A stretch of DNA of 64,000 nt from Rhodanobacter sp. ANJX3 (GTDB lineage Bacteria; Pseudomonadota; Gammaproteobacteria; Xanthomonadales; Rhodanobacteraceae), in assembly GCF_014200755.1 (NCBI RefSeq), contig NZ_JACHCM010000004.1, positions 62,001 to 126,000 on the forward strand. Reading direction: 5' to 3'. The notes under the pieces are model-generated. The model did not search any database. It saw nothing but the letters and a program-made list of their open reading frames with translations, and had not been told where the DNA came from. This document shows positions 8,263 to 17,620 of the stretch, piece by piece. The position numbers and the translations under genes were made by a program. Numbering within the stretch: the stretch's first letter is position 1; the number at the start of each line of letters is the position of its first letter.

Positions 8263-9540
8263 ATGAGCCTGACCCGCCGCCCTTCTGCCGTTACCGGCAA
8301 TATTCTTTACGCCCAATCCGGTGGCGTGACTTCGGTCATCAACGCCTCGGCCGCCGGCGTGATCGAGGCGGCGCGCGCCAAGGGCGTCAAGGTGTACGCC
8401 GCGCGCAATGGCATTCTGGGTGCGCTGCGCGAGGAGCTGATCGATACTTCGAAAGAATCCAAGAGCGCAATCGCCGCGCTCCGGCACACGCCCGGGGGCG
8501 CCTTTGGCTCGTGCCGCTACAAGCTGAAGTCGCTGGAGACCAACCGGGCTGAGTACGAGCGACTGATCGAGGTGTTTCGCGCGCACGATATCCGCTGGTT
8601 TCTCTACAACGGCGGCAACGATTCGGCCGATACCGCACTGAAGATATCCCAGCTCGGCAAGGCGATGAACGTCGACATCCGCTGCATCGGCGTGCCGAAG
8701 ACGGTGGACAACGATCTGGCGGTGACCGACTGCTGCCCGGGCTTCGGCTCGGTCGCCAAATACATCGCCATCTCCACCCGCGAGGCCAGTCTCGACGTCG
8801 CCTCGATGGCCGAAACCTCGACCAAGGTGTTCATTCTCGAGGTGATGGGCCGGCACGCAGGCTGGATCGCCGCCGCCGCGGGGCTCGCCGGGGACAGCGC
8901 CGATGCGGCGCCGCACATCATCCTGTTTCCCGAGAATGTCTTCGACGAGGCAGCGTTTCTTGCCCGGGTCAAAGCCACCGTCGAACGGGTGGGCTGGTGC
9001 ACCGTGGTGGCCTCCGAAGGCGTGCGCAACGCGGCGGGCCAGTTCCTCGCCGAGGCGGGCGGCCGCGACGCGTTCGGCCACGCGCAACTCGGCGGCGTGG
9101 CACCGGTACTGGCCGCGCTGGTGAAGGAAAAGCTCGGCTACAAATACCACTGGGCGCTGCCCGATTACCTGCAGCGCTCCGCCCGCCACGCGGCGGCGAA
9201 GGTCGATGCCGAGCAGGCCTATGCGGTCGGCAAGGCCGCGGTGGACTATGCGCTCAAAGGCATGAACGCGGTGATGCCGGTCATCGTGCGCAGCAGCGAC
9301 GCACCCTACCGCTGGAACATCCAGCCGGCGCCGCTGAGCAAGGTGGCCAACCACGAAAAGAAAATGCCGAAGAGCTTCATCACCCGCGACGGTTTCGGCA
9401 TTACCGCCGCAGCGCGTCGTTATCTGAGTCCGCTGATCGCGGGCGAAGCCGCGCTCCCGTATGGCAAGGACGGCCTGCCCCGCTACGTGCAATTGAAAAA
9501 TGCGGCAGTGGCGAAGAAGCTGCCGGACTTTACGCCTTGA
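8263..9540 (+). CDS. pfp: Pyrophosphate-dependent 6-phosphofructokinase
   Basis: Phosphorylates fructose-6-phosphate reversibly with PPi instead of ATP, serving glycolysis and gluconeogenesis. The two positions that separate PPi from ATP enzymes both read PPi type: the E. coli GGDGS is here GGNDS (Asp at the ATP-discriminating Gly), and PGTIDND is PKTVDND (Lys at the second site). MGRHAGW and PGFGSVAKY are further family marks. I start at the ATG at 8263, 6 bases after GAGG; an ATG at 8257 lies directly on that GAGG. The 425-residue length fits the Xanthomonas-type enzyme. The gene is followed by hppA. The third residue of GGNDS is Asn where Asp is usual. Confidence 0.93.
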   Translation: MSLTRRPSAVTGNILYAQSGGVTSVINASAAGVIEAARAKGVKVYAARNGILGALREELIDTSKESKSAIAALRHTPGGAFGSCRYKLKSLETNRAEYERLIEVFRAHDIRWFLYNGGNDSADTALKISQLGKAMNVDIRCIGVPKTVDNDLAVTDCCPGFGSVAKYIAISTREASLDVASMAETSTKVFILEVMGRHAGWIAAAAGLAGDSADAAPHIILFPENVFDEAAFLARVKATVERVGWCTVVASEGVRNAAGQFLAEAGGRDAFGHAQLGGVAPVLAALVKEKLGYKYHWALPDYLQRSARHAAAKVDAEQAYAVGKAAVDYALKGMNAVMPVIVRSSDAPYRWNIQPAPLSKVANHEKKMPKSFITRDGFGITAAARRYLSPLIAGEAALPYGKDGLPRYVQLKNAAVAKKLPDFTP

Positions 9541-9685
9541 CTTCATTGCGCCGGCCTGTCTAAAAACTCTTGCGCAAGCCCGATCGGCGGATCTTTCGAC
9601 GCATGCCTGCGCATGTGCTTTGACGATACGTCGCTCGGCTACCCGCACATTGCGCCGCACAACACGATGCATCGCATGGTCTGCC

Positions 9686-9691
9686 TATACT
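9686..9691 (+). promoter_or_regulatory. Candidate hppA -10 box
   Basis: TATACT lies 87 bases before the hppA start in the 237-bp gap after pfp, implying a leader of about 80 bases if used. No convincing -35 is present. The leader contains a small stem (CCGGGT at 9723 with ACCCGG at 9742) and a strong GGGAGG ribosome site just before the ATG. Confidence 0.35.
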
Positions 9692-9777
9692 CGACCCAAC
9701 CGCCCGTACAGGACGGCTATCTCCGGGTTTGCCGATGGACGACCCGGCACTAGGGTGACTACTCGTGGGAGGCTCCG

Positions 9778-11835
9778 ATGCTGCTGCAATATGGCTGGTG
9801 GATCGTCGTTCTGGCGTGTGCGTTGATAGCAATTGGTTACGGCGCGGTTTCGGCAAAATGGATCCTGGCGCAATCGCCGGGCAACGGGCGAATGCAGGAG
9901 ATTGCCGCGGCCATCCAGGAAGGCGCCAGCGCCTACCTCAACCGCCAGTACCGCACCATCGGCATGGTCGGTGTGGTGCTGCTGCTACTGATCGGTTTTT
10001 TTCTCAACTGGCCGACGGCGGTGGGCTTTTTGCTCGGCGCGATTCTTTCGGGCGCCGCCGGCTATATCGGCATGAACGTCTCGGTGCGCGCCAACGTGCG
10101 TACCGCCGAAGCGGCGCGTCACGGGCTCAGTCCGGCGATGGACGTAGCGTTTCGCGGCGGCGCGATCACCGGCATGCTGGTGGTCGGTCTGGCCCTGCTG
10201 GGCGTCGCCGGTTACTGGATCGTGCTCAATCAGATGGGCATGCATGGCGAAGTGGCGCTGCATGCGCTGGTCGGCCTGGCCTTTGGCAGTTCGCTGATTT
10301 CGATTTTCGCGCGTCTGGGCGGCGGCATTTTCACCAAGGGCGCGGACGTGGGTGCCGATCTGGTCGGCAAGGTCGAAGCAGGCATTCCCGAGGACGACCC
10401 GCGCAATCCGGCCGTAATCGCGGACAACGTCGGTGACAACGTGGGCGACTGCGCCGGCATGGCGGCCGACCTGTTCGAAACCTACGCGGTGACCGTGATA
10501 GCGACCATGCTGCTTGGCGGCCTGATGGCTGAAGAGGTCGGCCCGAATGCCGTGCTGTATCCCCTTTTGCTGGGCGCGGTATCCATCATCGCCTCGATCA
10601 TCGGCACGCTGTTCGTCAAGGTGAAGGAAGGCGGCTCGATCATGGGCGCACTGTACAAGGGCGTGATCGTTTCCGCGGTACTGGCCGCGGCGGCGTTCTA
10701 TCCGATCACCACGCAACTGATGACCGGCTTCAGCCACGGCTCGATCAATCTTTGGGGCTGCTCGCTGATCGGCCTGCTGCTGACCGGCGTGATCGTGTGG
10801 GTGACCGAGTACTACACCGGCACGCAGTACAAGCCGGTGCAGCACATTGCGGCGGCCTCGACCACCGGGCACGGCACCAACATCATCGCCGGCCTTGGCG
10901 TGTCGATGAAATCGACCGCGCTGCCGGTGATCGCGGTGTGCTTCGCGATCTGGGGTGCGTTTGCGCTCGGCGGTCTTTACGGTATCGCGATTGCCGCGAC
11001 GGCGATGCTGTCGATGGCCGGCATGATCGTGGCGCTGGACGCGTACGGTCCGATCACCGACAACGCCGGCGGCATTGCCGAAATGGCCGACCTGCCGCCG
11101 GAGGTGCGCGGCGTCACCGATCCGCTCGACGCAGTGGGCAACACCACCAAGGCGGTCACCAAGGGCTACGCGATCGGCTCGGCGGCGCTGGCCGCGCTGG
11201 TGCTGTTTGCCGACTACACGCACAACCTTGATGTGGCCGCGCAGGCCAAGGCGGCGTTTAGCGGCACGACCTATGTGCCGATGACCTTCGACCTTTCCGA
11301 CCATATGGTGATCATCGGCCTGCTGATCGGCGGCCTGATCCCCTACCTGTTCGGCGCGATGGCGATGGAGGCCGTGGGCCGCGCCGCCGGGGCGGTGGTC
11401 GAAGAGGTACGCCGACAGTTCCGCGATATCCCCGGCATCATGCTGGGCACGGCCAAGCCGGAATACTCGCGCGCGGTCGACATGCTGACCAAGTCGGCGA
11501 TCCGCGAAATGATCGTGCCGTCGCTGCTGCCGGTGGCGGTGCCGATCGTGGTCGGCCTGCTGCTGGGGCCGAAGGCGCTCGGCGGCGTGCTGATCGGCAC
11601 TATCGTCACCGGCCTGTTCGTGGCGATCTCGATGACCACCGGCGGCGGCGCCTGGGACAACGCCAAGAAATACATCGAAGACGGCCACTTCGGTGGCAAG
11701 GGCTCGGAGGCGCACAAGGCCGCGGTGACTGGCGATACCGTGGGCGATCCGTACAAGGACACGGCCGGTCCGGCAGTGAACCCGCTCATCAAGATCATCA
11801 ATATCGTGGCTCTGCTGCTGATTCCGCTGCTGTAA
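9778..11835 (+). CDS. hppA: Membrane H+-translocating pyrophosphatase, K+-independent
   Basis: Integral inner-membrane pump that couples PPi hydrolysis to proton export. The 685-residue protein has about 16 hydrophobic spans and the catalytic stretch [20 protein letters not shown] followed by [10 protein letters not shown]. The subclass can be read directly: the motif is [10 protein letters not shown], with Lys and Thr at the two positions that are Ala and Gly in K+-dependent enzymes, so it should not need K+. GGGAGG lies about 10 bases before the ATG. It stands after the PPi-dependent phosphofructokinase and before a strong terminator. Confidence 0.97.
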   Translation: MLLQYGWWIVVLACALIAIGYGAVSAKWILAQSPGNGRMQEIAAAIQEGASAYLNRQYRTIGMVGVVLLLLIGFFLNWPTAVGFLLGAILSGAAGYIGMNVSVRANVRTAEAARHGLSPAMDVAFRGGAITGMLVVGLALLGVAGYWIVLNQMGMHGEVALHALVGLAFGSSLISIFARLGGGIFTKGADVGADLVGKVEAGIPEDDPRNPAVIADNVGDNVGDCAGMAADLFETYAVTVIATMLLGGLMAEEVGPNAVLYPLLLGAVSIIASIIGTLFVKVKEGGSIMGALYKGVIVSAVLAAAAFYPITTQLMTGFSHGSINLWGCSLIGLLLTGVIVWVTEYYTGTQYKPVQHIAAASTTGHGTNIIAGLGVSMKSTALPVIAVCFAIWGAFALGGLYGIAIAATAMLSMAGMIVALDAYGPITDNAGGIAEMADLPPEVRGVTDPLDAVGNTTKAVTKGYAIGSAALAALVLFADYTHNLDVAAQAKAAFSGTTYVPMTFDLSDHMVIIGLLIGGLIPYLFGAMAMEAVGRAAGAVVEEVRRQFRDIPGIMLGTAKPEYSRAVDMLTKSAIREMIVPSLLPVAVPIVVGLLLGPKALGGVLIGTIVTGLFVAISMTTGGGAWDNAKKYIEDGHFGGKGSEAHKAAVTGDTVGDPYKDTAGPAVNPLIKIINIVALLLIPLL

Positions 11836-11855
11836 GGCGATCAACGCGTGTAAAG

Positions 11856-11880
11856 AAATCCCGCTTCGGCGGGATTTTTT
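11856..11880 (+). terminator. Intrinsic terminator of hppA
   Basis: A 9-bp stem AAATCCCGC / GCGGGATTT with a UUCG-type tetraloop runs into a T tract, 20 bases after the hppA stop. Confidence 0.9.
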
Positions 11881-12012
11881 CTGCGCGCGCATCCAACGAC
11901 TCACCCTGACTTTAGTCACAGGCGACGCCAGCTCGCTACCGTTAGGCTCGAACGCTGGCGGCCTGCGTCAGCAGTCCGTTTCCCCTCACCCTTCGCACAC
12001 GAGGCGCATACG

Positions 12013-14151
12013 ATGAAATCGGTCTGGCTGATGCTGGCTCTCGGCGTCACACTGTTAGGCATGAATACGACTCACGCTGATGGCAATAACCCCGCTGCCG
12101 CCTCCACCGGCGCTCAGGCCTCCGAAGATCCGTTCCTGTGGCTGGAAGACATCCACGGCGCTCGCGCGATGGACTGGGTCAAGACGGAAAACGCCAAGAC
12201 CACCAAGCAGTTCATCGACAACGCCGAGTTCGACAAAACCCGCGACCGCATTCTCGAAGTGCTCGATTCAGACGCGCGCATTCCGGCGGTCAGCCGCATG
12301 GGCGACTACCTCTACAACTTCTGGCGCGACAAGGCCAACCCGCGCGGCATCTGGCGCCGCACCACGCTGGCCGAATACCGCAAGGCGGCGCCGCAGTGGG
12401 AGGTGCTGCTCGATATCGATGCATTGAACAAGGACGAGAACAAGCGCTGGGTGTTCAAGGGCTCGCAGTGCCTGAAACCGGCGTACACGCGTTGCCTGCT
12501 GTCGCTGTCGCCCGACGGTGGCGACGCGGTGACCGTGCGCGAGTTCGACATCCCGAGCAAATCTTTCGTCAAGGACGGTTTCGTCTTGCCGGTCGCCAAG
12601 ACCGAGGCCAGCTGGATCGACGAAAACACCCTGTATGTCGGCACCGATTTCGGCCCCGGCACGATGACCGCATCGAGCTATCCGCGCATCGTCAAGGAAT
12701 GGAAACGCGGCACGCCCCTCGCCGAGGCCAAGACCGTGTACGAAGGCAAGACGACCGATCTGGCGATCGGCGCGGTACACGATCGTACGCCCGGCTTCGA
12801 GCGCGATTTCGTCTCGGTCGCGAAGGACTTTTTCCATAGCGAGCTGTACCAGCGCAAGGACGACAAGCTCGTTCGCGTCGACGTACCGACCGACGCCAGC
12901 GCCGACGCCCATCGCGAATGGCTGCTGGTGCAGACGCGTTCTGCCTGGACCGTGGGCGGCGAAACCTATCCCTCCGGCGCGCTGCTGGCGGCGAACTTCG
13001 ACGCCTTCATGGCCGGCAAGCCCGCATTCACCGTGCTGTTCAAACCCGATGCGCATACCTCGCTGGAGTCGTACGCCTGGACCCGCCATCACCTGATTCT
13101 CGACGTGCTCGATGACGTCAAGAGCCGCCTGGAAGTGCTCACGCCGCCGGACCACACCAACGCGACGGCCGACTGGAAACGCGAGGCCGTGCCAAACGCA
13201 CCGGCGCTCAGCTCGATCAGCGTGGCCGATACCGACCCCGACAACAGCGACGAATACTGGCTCGACGTCACCGGCTTCCTCACCCCGTCCTCGCTGCAGC
13301 GGGGTGTGCTGGGCAGCGTGCCAGCCGAGACGATCAAGCAGGATCCGGCCTTCTTCGACGCGTCGAAGTTCGAAGTGACCCAGCATTTCGTCACCTCGAA
13401 AGACGGCACCCGCGTGCCGTACTTCGAAATCGCCCCGAAGGGCATCAAGCTCGATGGCTCCAACCGCACCCTGCTGTACGGCTATGGCGGCTTCGAAGTG
13501 TCGCTGTCGCCGCACTACAGCGGCAGCATCGGCCGCGCGTGGCTAGATCGCGGCGGCGTGTATGTGCTGGCCAATATCCGCGGCGGCGGCGAGTACGGTC
13601 CGCAGTGGCATCAGGCGGCGCTGAAGGCCAATCGCCCGCGTGCGTACGAAGATTTTGCGGCGGTCGCCGAGGATCTGGTCAAACGCGGCGTCACCTCGGC
13701 CAAGCACCTGGGCGCCGAGGGCGGCAGCAACGGCGGCCTGCTGATGGGCAACATGCTGACGATTTATCCGCAGCTGTTCGGCGCGATCGCCTGCGAGGTG
13801 CCGCTGCTCGACATGAAGCGCTACACGCACCTGTCAGCCGGCGCGTCATGGATGGCCGAATACGGCAACCCCGATACCGCCGACTGGAGCTTCATCCAGA
13901 CCTTTTCGCCCTACCAGAACGTGAAGAAGGACGGCCATTACCCGCCGGTACTGTTCTACACCACCACCAGCGACGACCGCGTCGGCCCGGTGCAGGCCCG
14001 CAAGATGGCGGCGAAGATGCAGGCCATGGGTCACCCCGAAGTTTGGTTCTACGAGAATCTCGAAGGTGGCCACGGCGCGGGCGCGGACAACAAGCAGGCG
14101 GCGCTGATGCATGCGCTGGCGTACGACTTCCTGTGGGATCAGCTGAAATAA
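12013..14151 (+). CDS. Secreted prolyl oligopeptidase family serine peptidase (S9A)
   Basis: Peptidase cleaving short peptides, usually after proline. Residues 1-23 form a signal peptide ending near THADG, so the enzyme is exported to the periplasm or beyond. Then comes a beta-propeller with the start motif DPFLWLEDIHG, and a C-terminal alpha/beta hydrolase with the nucleophile in GGSNGG (Ser about 572), Asp in TSDDRVGP and His in EGGHGAG. At 712 residues it has the normal length. It is flanked by intrinsic terminators and is monocistronic. Oligopeptidase B-like specificity cannot be excluded. Confidence 0.93.
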   Translation: MKSVWLMLALGVTLLGMNTTHADGNNPAAASTGAQASEDPFLWLEDIHGARAMDWVKTENAKTTKQFIDNAEFDKTRDRILEVLDSDARIPAVSRMGDYLYNFWRDKANPRGIWRRTTLAEYRKAAPQWEVLLDIDALNKDENKRWVFKGSQCLKPAYTRCLLSLSPDGGDAVTVREFDIPSKSFVKDGFVLPVAKTEASWIDENTLYVGTDFGPGTMTASSYPRIVKEWKRGTPLAEAKTVYEGKTTDLAIGAVHDRTPGFERDFVSVAKDFFHSELYQRKDDKLVRVDVPTDASADAHREWLLVQTRSAWTVGGETYPSGALLAANFDAFMAGKPAFTVLFKPDAHTSLESYAWTRHHLILDVLDDVKSRLEVLTPPDHTNATADWKREAVPNAPALSSISVADTDPDNSDEYWLDVTGFLTPSSLQRGVLGSVPAETIKQDPAFFDASKFEVTQHFVTSKDGTRVPYFEIAPKGIKLDGSNRTLLYGYGGFEVSLSPHYSGSIGRAWLDRGGVYVLANIRGGGEYGPQWHQAALKANRPRAYEDFAAVAEDLVKRGVTSAKHLGAEGGSNGGLLMGNMLTIYPQLFGAIACEVPLLDMKRYTHLSAGASWMAEYGNPDTADWSFIQTFSPYQNVKKDGHYPPVLFYTTTSDDRVGPVQARKMAAKMQAMGHPEVWFYENLEGGHGAGADNKQAALMHALAYDFLWDQLK

Positions 14152-14174
14152 AGCACTCGGCCCGATGGGAACTT

Positions 14175-14207
14175 CAACGAGCCGGCACTTGCCGGCTCGT
14201 TGCTTTT
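14175..14207 (+). terminator. Intrinsic terminator of the S9 peptidase gene
   Basis: A 12-bp perfect stem CAACGAGCCGGC / GCCGGCTCGTTG with loop ACTT is followed by CTTTT, 23 bases after the stop codon. Confidence 0.88.
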
Positions 14208-14289
14208 CAGCATCGGGCCGCCCTCACAGCTTTCACCTGCTGGCGCGGCTAAAGTAAGCTCTCAACGTCATCGACCCAGCCACGCCGCC

Positions 14290-15144
14290 ATGAACTCACG
14301 CCCGTCGATCCGCCCCGAACTGCGCGAATGGATTCTGTCCACCACGCGCGACGGCCACAGCGTGCCGGACGTACTGCAGCTGATGAAGCAGAGTGGTTAC
14401 GACCCGCGCCAGAGCCGCAGCATTCTGGCCGACGTTCTGAAGATTCCACTGGCAGCGCTCAACGCGACCACCGTGACGCCGGCCGCCAGCGCGCTGCAGG
14501 CCAAGCGAACGCGCCACCCCGAAGCGCCCAGCGTCACCGTCGACGGCCATCGCGTCGACATTTCGATGAGCGTGAACGAGCCGGCGCTGCGGGTTCTCGA
14601 CGGCATTCTTTCGGACGACGAATGCGCCGAGCTGATCGAGCTGGCGCGGCCGCGCCTGAAGCGCGCCATGACCGTCGATACCGACGGCAAAAACCAGGTC
14701 GACAACCGGCGCACCAGCGAGGGCATGTTTTTCGCCCTCAACGAACTGCCGCTGGTCAGCACCATCGAGCAGCGTCTGGCCACCTTGCTGGACATGCCGG
14801 TCAGCCACGGTGAAGGCCTGCAGATTCTGCATTACCTGCCGGGGCAGGAATACGAGCCGCACTTCGACTGGTTCGATCCGCAGCAGCCGGGCTTCAGCAC
14901 CATTACGGCGGTCGGTGGGCAGCGCATCGCCAGCATCGTGATGTACCTGAACACGCCCGAGGGCGGTGGCGGCACGGCGTTTCCGGAAATCGGGCTGACC
15001 GTGACGGCACGGCGGGGCTCGGCGGTCTACTTTGCCTACGACAGCGGCGATCAAAGTTCGCTGCATGCCGGCCTGCCGGTGACCAAGGGCGAAAAATGGA
15101 TCGCCACCAAATGGCTGCGTGAAAGGCCCTATAAACGAGGCTAA
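14290..15144 (+). CDS. 2OG-Fe(II) oxygenase, prolyl-4-hydroxylase-like
   Basis: Non-haem iron dioxygenase using 2-oxoglutarate. The C-terminal 190 residues hold the facial triad: HFD in YEPHFDWFDP and the distal His in SSLHAGLPVTKGEKW, with the Lys that binds 2-oxoglutarate a few residues on. The first about 85 residues form a separate helical region (VPDVLQLMKQSGYDPRQSRS), unlike the minimal bacterial enzymes. I start at ATG 14290 because an upstream ATG at 14200 would read through the preceding terminator. No signal peptide is seen. The protein substrate is unknown; proline hydroxylation of a translation factor or ribosomal protein is a family-based guess. Confidence 0.88.
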   Translation: MNSRPSIRPELREWILSTTRDGHSVPDVLQLMKQSGYDPRQSRSILADVLKIPLAALNATTVTPAASALQAKRTRHPEAPSVTVDGHRVDISMSVNEPALRVLDGILSDDECAELIELARPRLKRAMTVDTDGKNQVDNRRTSEGMFFALNELPLVSTIEQRLATLLDMPVSHGEGLQILHYLPGQEYEPHFDWFDPQQPGFSTITAVGGQRIASIVMYLNTPEGGGGTAFPEIGLTVTARRGSAVYFAYDSGDQSSLHAGLPVTKGEKWIATKWLRERPYKRG

Positions 15145-15234
15145 CCGTCGCCACCCGTTACCCGCGCCGCTGCGCTGCAGCAGCGTTTCGCGTATCCTCA
15201 GTGGTCGACTTTTTCAAAACATCAAGGACAATTC

Positions 15235-15771
15235 ATGGGACTGCATCTCGTCTCCGCCGGCCGCGACGTGCCGAACGACATCAACGTCATCATCGAAATC
15301 CCCAAGGATGCCGAGCCGGTCAAGTACGAAGTGGAGAAGGAAAGCGGCGCGATTTTCGTCGACCGCATTCTGTCCACCCCGATGCGCTATCCGTGCAACT
15401 ACGGCTACGTGCCGGGCACGCTGGGCGGCGACGGCGATCCGCTGGATGCCCTGGTCATTCTGCCGCTGCCGCTGATCCCCGGCGCGGTGATCCGCTGCCA
15501 TCCGGTCGGCATGCTGAAGATGACCGACGAGGCCGGTAGCGATGAGAAGCTGGTGGTGATTCCCACGGCCAAGGTCTTTCCAGGCTACGCCCATATCAAG
15601 GATATGAGCGGCGTGTCGGGGCATTGGCTGGAGCGCATCGGCCACTTCTTCGAGCACTACAAGGATCTGGAAAAAGGCAAGTGGGTGAAGGTGGAAGGCT
15701 GGGTCAGCGCCGACGAGGCCAAGGCCGAAATTCTGGCCGGCATTCAGCGCTACCAGCAGGAAAAGCACTGA
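15235..15771 (+). CDS. ppa: Inorganic pyrophosphatase, family I
   Basis: Soluble Mg2+-dependent enzyme hydrolysing PPi to drive biosynthesis. The 178-residue product carries the signature DGDPLDAL, the KYEVEKESGAIFVDR opening, and the C-terminal FFEHYKDLEKGKWVKVEGW stretch. It is a normal family-I hexameric type. Its presence alongside a PPi-dependent phosphofructokinase and an H+-PPase means three enzymes in 7.5 kb compete for PPi. It is followed directly by an intrinsic terminator. Confidence 0.97.
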   Translation: MGLHLVSAGRDVPNDINVIIEIPKDAEPVKYEVEKESGAIFVDRILSTPMRYPCNYGYVPGTLGGDGDPLDALVILPLPLIPGAVIRCHPVGMLKMTDEAGSDEKLVVIPTAKVFPGYAHIKDMSGVSGHWLERIGHFFEHYKDLEKGKWVKVEGWVSADEAKAEILAGIQRYQQEKH

Positions 15772-15806
15772 TCGCTGCAGCAGCGCGACTTTGCTGATCG
15801 CCAGGC

Positions 15807-15836
15807 CGGCGCTTCGCAAGAAGCGCCGCTTTTTTT
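15807..15836 (+). terminator. Intrinsic terminator of ppa
   Basis: An 8-bp stem CGGCGCTT / AAGCGCCG with loop CGCAAG is followed by C and seven T, 36 bases after the ppa stop. Confidence 0.9.
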
Positions 15837-15905
15837 GCACTTTATCTGACCGCATGCTCACCCTGCGGTCGCTATGCTTCGGACTCTTCCGCTCATGGAG
15901 CCCGC

Positions 15906-16922
15906 ATGAAAGCCGTCGCCCTTACACGTTATCTGCCGATCGACGATCCCGAATCGCTTGTCGATGTCGACTTACCTCAGCCGACCGCCAGCGGCCACGA
16001 TCTGCTGGTGCGCGTGGAAGCCGTTTCGGTGAACCCGGTCGACACCAAGGTGCGCTCGCCCAAAGCACAGATCGAGACTCAGCCCAAGGTGCTGGGCTAC
16101 GACGCCGCGGGCGTGATCGAAAGCATGGGCGAATCGGTCAGCGGCTTCAGCGTCGGCGATCGCGTCTACTACGCCGGCGACATCACCCGGCCCGGCAGCA
16201 ATGCGCAGTATCAGCTGGTGGATGCGCGCATTGTCGGACATGCGCCAAGGTCGATGGAGGCGGCGGATGCCGCGGCGCTGCCGCTGACCTCGCTCACCGC
16301 CTGGGAGCTGCTGTTCCAGCGCATGCCTTTCGACAGCGAGCACGGCGGCAAGGGCAGATCGCTGCTGATCATCGCGGGGGCCGGCGGCGTGGGGTCCTTG
16401 GCGATCCAGCTGGCTAGGCGTGCGGGCTTTGTCGTTATCGCGACCGCGTCACGACCGGAGACATCCGACTGGTGTCGATCCATGGGCGCACATCATGTGA
16501 TCGATCATCGTCAGCCGCTGCCCGCCCAACTGCAGGCGCTGGGCTTTGCGGACGTGGACGCGGCGTTGAATTTCGCCGACACCGATCATTATTGGGAGAT
16601 CATCGGCGAGATTCTTGCGCCGCAGGGCCATGTCGGCCTGATCGTGGAACCCAGCGGCGCGCTGCATATCGGCGATCCCTATAAGTCCAAGTGCATCGGC
16701 ATCCACTGGGAGCTGATGTTCACCCGCTCGCGCTACAAGACGGCCGACCAGAACGAGCAGGGCAAAATTCTCGATCGCGTGGCGGCGCTGATCGACGCTG
16801 GCGAACTGCACGGCACGCGTACCGAAACGCTCTCTCCTATTTCGGCGGCCACGCTGCGCGAGGCGCATCGACGGCTGGAATCCGGCAAGACGATCGGCAA
16901 GCTGGTGCTTGCCGGTTGGTAA
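15906..16922 (+). CDS. Zinc-type alcohol dehydrogenase-like protein (YogA/QOR family)
   Basis: Medium-chain dehydrogenase/reductase of 338 residues: N-terminal GroES-like fold (LGYDAAGVIESMG, VGDRVYYAGD) and a Rossmann fold with IIAGAGGVGSLAIQLARRAG for NAD(P)H. The catalytic and structural zinc cysteines of true alcohol dehydrogenases are missing, so despite the family name it is more likely a zinc-free quinone/enone reductase. The ending ESGKTIGKLVL is typical. It stands alone, with a terminator before and a perfect palindrome after. Substrate unknown. Confidence 0.88.
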   Translation: MKAVALTRYLPIDDPESLVDVDLPQPTASGHDLLVRVEAVSVNPVDTKVRSPKAQIETQPKVLGYDAAGVIESMGESVSGFSVGDRVYYAGDITRPGSNAQYQLVDARIVGHAPRSMEAADAAALPLTSLTAWELLFQRMPFDSEHGGKGRSLLIIAGAGGVGSLAIQLARRAGFVVIATASRPETSDWCRSMGAHHVIDHRQPLPAQLQALGFADVDAALNFADTDHYWEIIGEILAPQGHVGLIVEPSGALHIGDPYKSKCIGIHWELMFTRSRYKTADQNEQGKILDRVAALIDAGELHGTRTETLSPISAATLREAHRRLESGKTIGKLVLAGW

Positions 16923-16949
16923 GCTAACCGCGGCAGGCACTAACCTGGA

Positions 16950-16985
16950 AACGAACGAGGGACCGCATGCGGTCCCTCGTTCGTT
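16950..16985. terminator. 36-bp perfect palindrome between convergent genes
   Basis: An uninterrupted 18+18 inverted repeat centred on GCATGC lies between the converging dehydrogenase and ferritin-like genes. It would fold into a long hairpin on either transcript and probably works as a bidirectional terminator, though only short T runs are present. Confidence 0.75.
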
Positions 16986-17023
16986 GCTGCATCCGCCGTC
17001 TGGGCGCGTGAGCGCAGCGGCGA

Positions 17024-17620
17024 TCAGTGATGCTTGCTAGAAGTCTTCTTTTCGGGCGCAGGCTTGGCCGGTTCGCCTTTTTTGCCCAGCTGTTCCAGCA
17101 GGGTATTCATGTCTTCGGCGTGCTCCTCTTCCATCGCCAGAATGCCTTCCAGCATACGGCGTGTGGTCGGGTCATCGGTGCCGATGTAGTCGATGATCTC
17201 GCGGTAGCTGTCGATGGCGATGCGCTCGGCCACCAGATTTTCCTTGATCATATCGACCAAGTCGGTTCCTTCGACGTAATCGGCGTGACTACGGGTCAAC
17301 AGACCTTCGGGCGAGAGGTTGGGCTTGCCATCGAGCTGGGTGATGCGTTCGGCAATGAGGTCCGCGTGGCCCTGCTCTTCGTTGGCATGCTCCAGAAACT
17401 CGGACTTTACGCTCTGCGAATTGATGCCGGACGCCATGTAATAGTGATATTTGTAACGAAGCACGCACACGATTTCGGTGGCCAGCGCGTGGTTCAAGAG
17501 CTTCACAACAGTGGCGCGATCGGCGCTGTATCCGGCCGTCATGGCGCCCTTTTCGATATCTTGGCGCGCGCGCTTGCGGATGTTTTCGATGTCGGTAACG
17601 AACGGCTTGGCCTTGGCCAT
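17024..17620 (-). CDS. Ferritin-like/bacterioferritin-type protein
   Basis: Four-helix ferritin-like protein of 198 residues, expected to oxidise and store iron in a cage. Ferroxidase residues are visible in order: Glu in NHALATEIVCVLRY, ExxH in EHANEEQGHAD, Glu in NLVAERIAIDSY and ExxH in MEEEHAEDM. The last 20 residues are a Lys/Pro/His-rich tail (KTSSKHH). AAGGAG lies before the ATG at 17620; an ATG at 17677 would add 19 residues. It is closer to the Dps/bacterioferritin-like proteins of xanthomonads than to E. coli Bfr, and no haem-binding Met is obvious. Confidence 0.88.
   Translation of the reverse strand: MAKAKPFVTDIENIRKRARQDIEKGAMTAGYSADRATVVKLLNHALATEIVCVLRYKYHYYMASGINSQSVKSEFLEHANEEQGHADLIAERITQLDGKPNLSPEGLLTRSHADYVEGTDLVDMIKENLVAERIAIDSYREIIDYIGTDDPTTRRMLEGILAMEEEHAEDMNTLLEQLGKKGEPAKPAPEKKTSSKHH

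Noticed and set aside
9985..11919. 644-codon open frame opposite hppA
   Set aside because: Composition is typical of an antisense frame of a GC-rich membrane protein gene; hppA is unambiguous.
12268..13515. 415-codon frame opposite the prolyl oligopeptidase gene
   Set aside because: Shadow frame; the sense gene has a complete catalytic triad.
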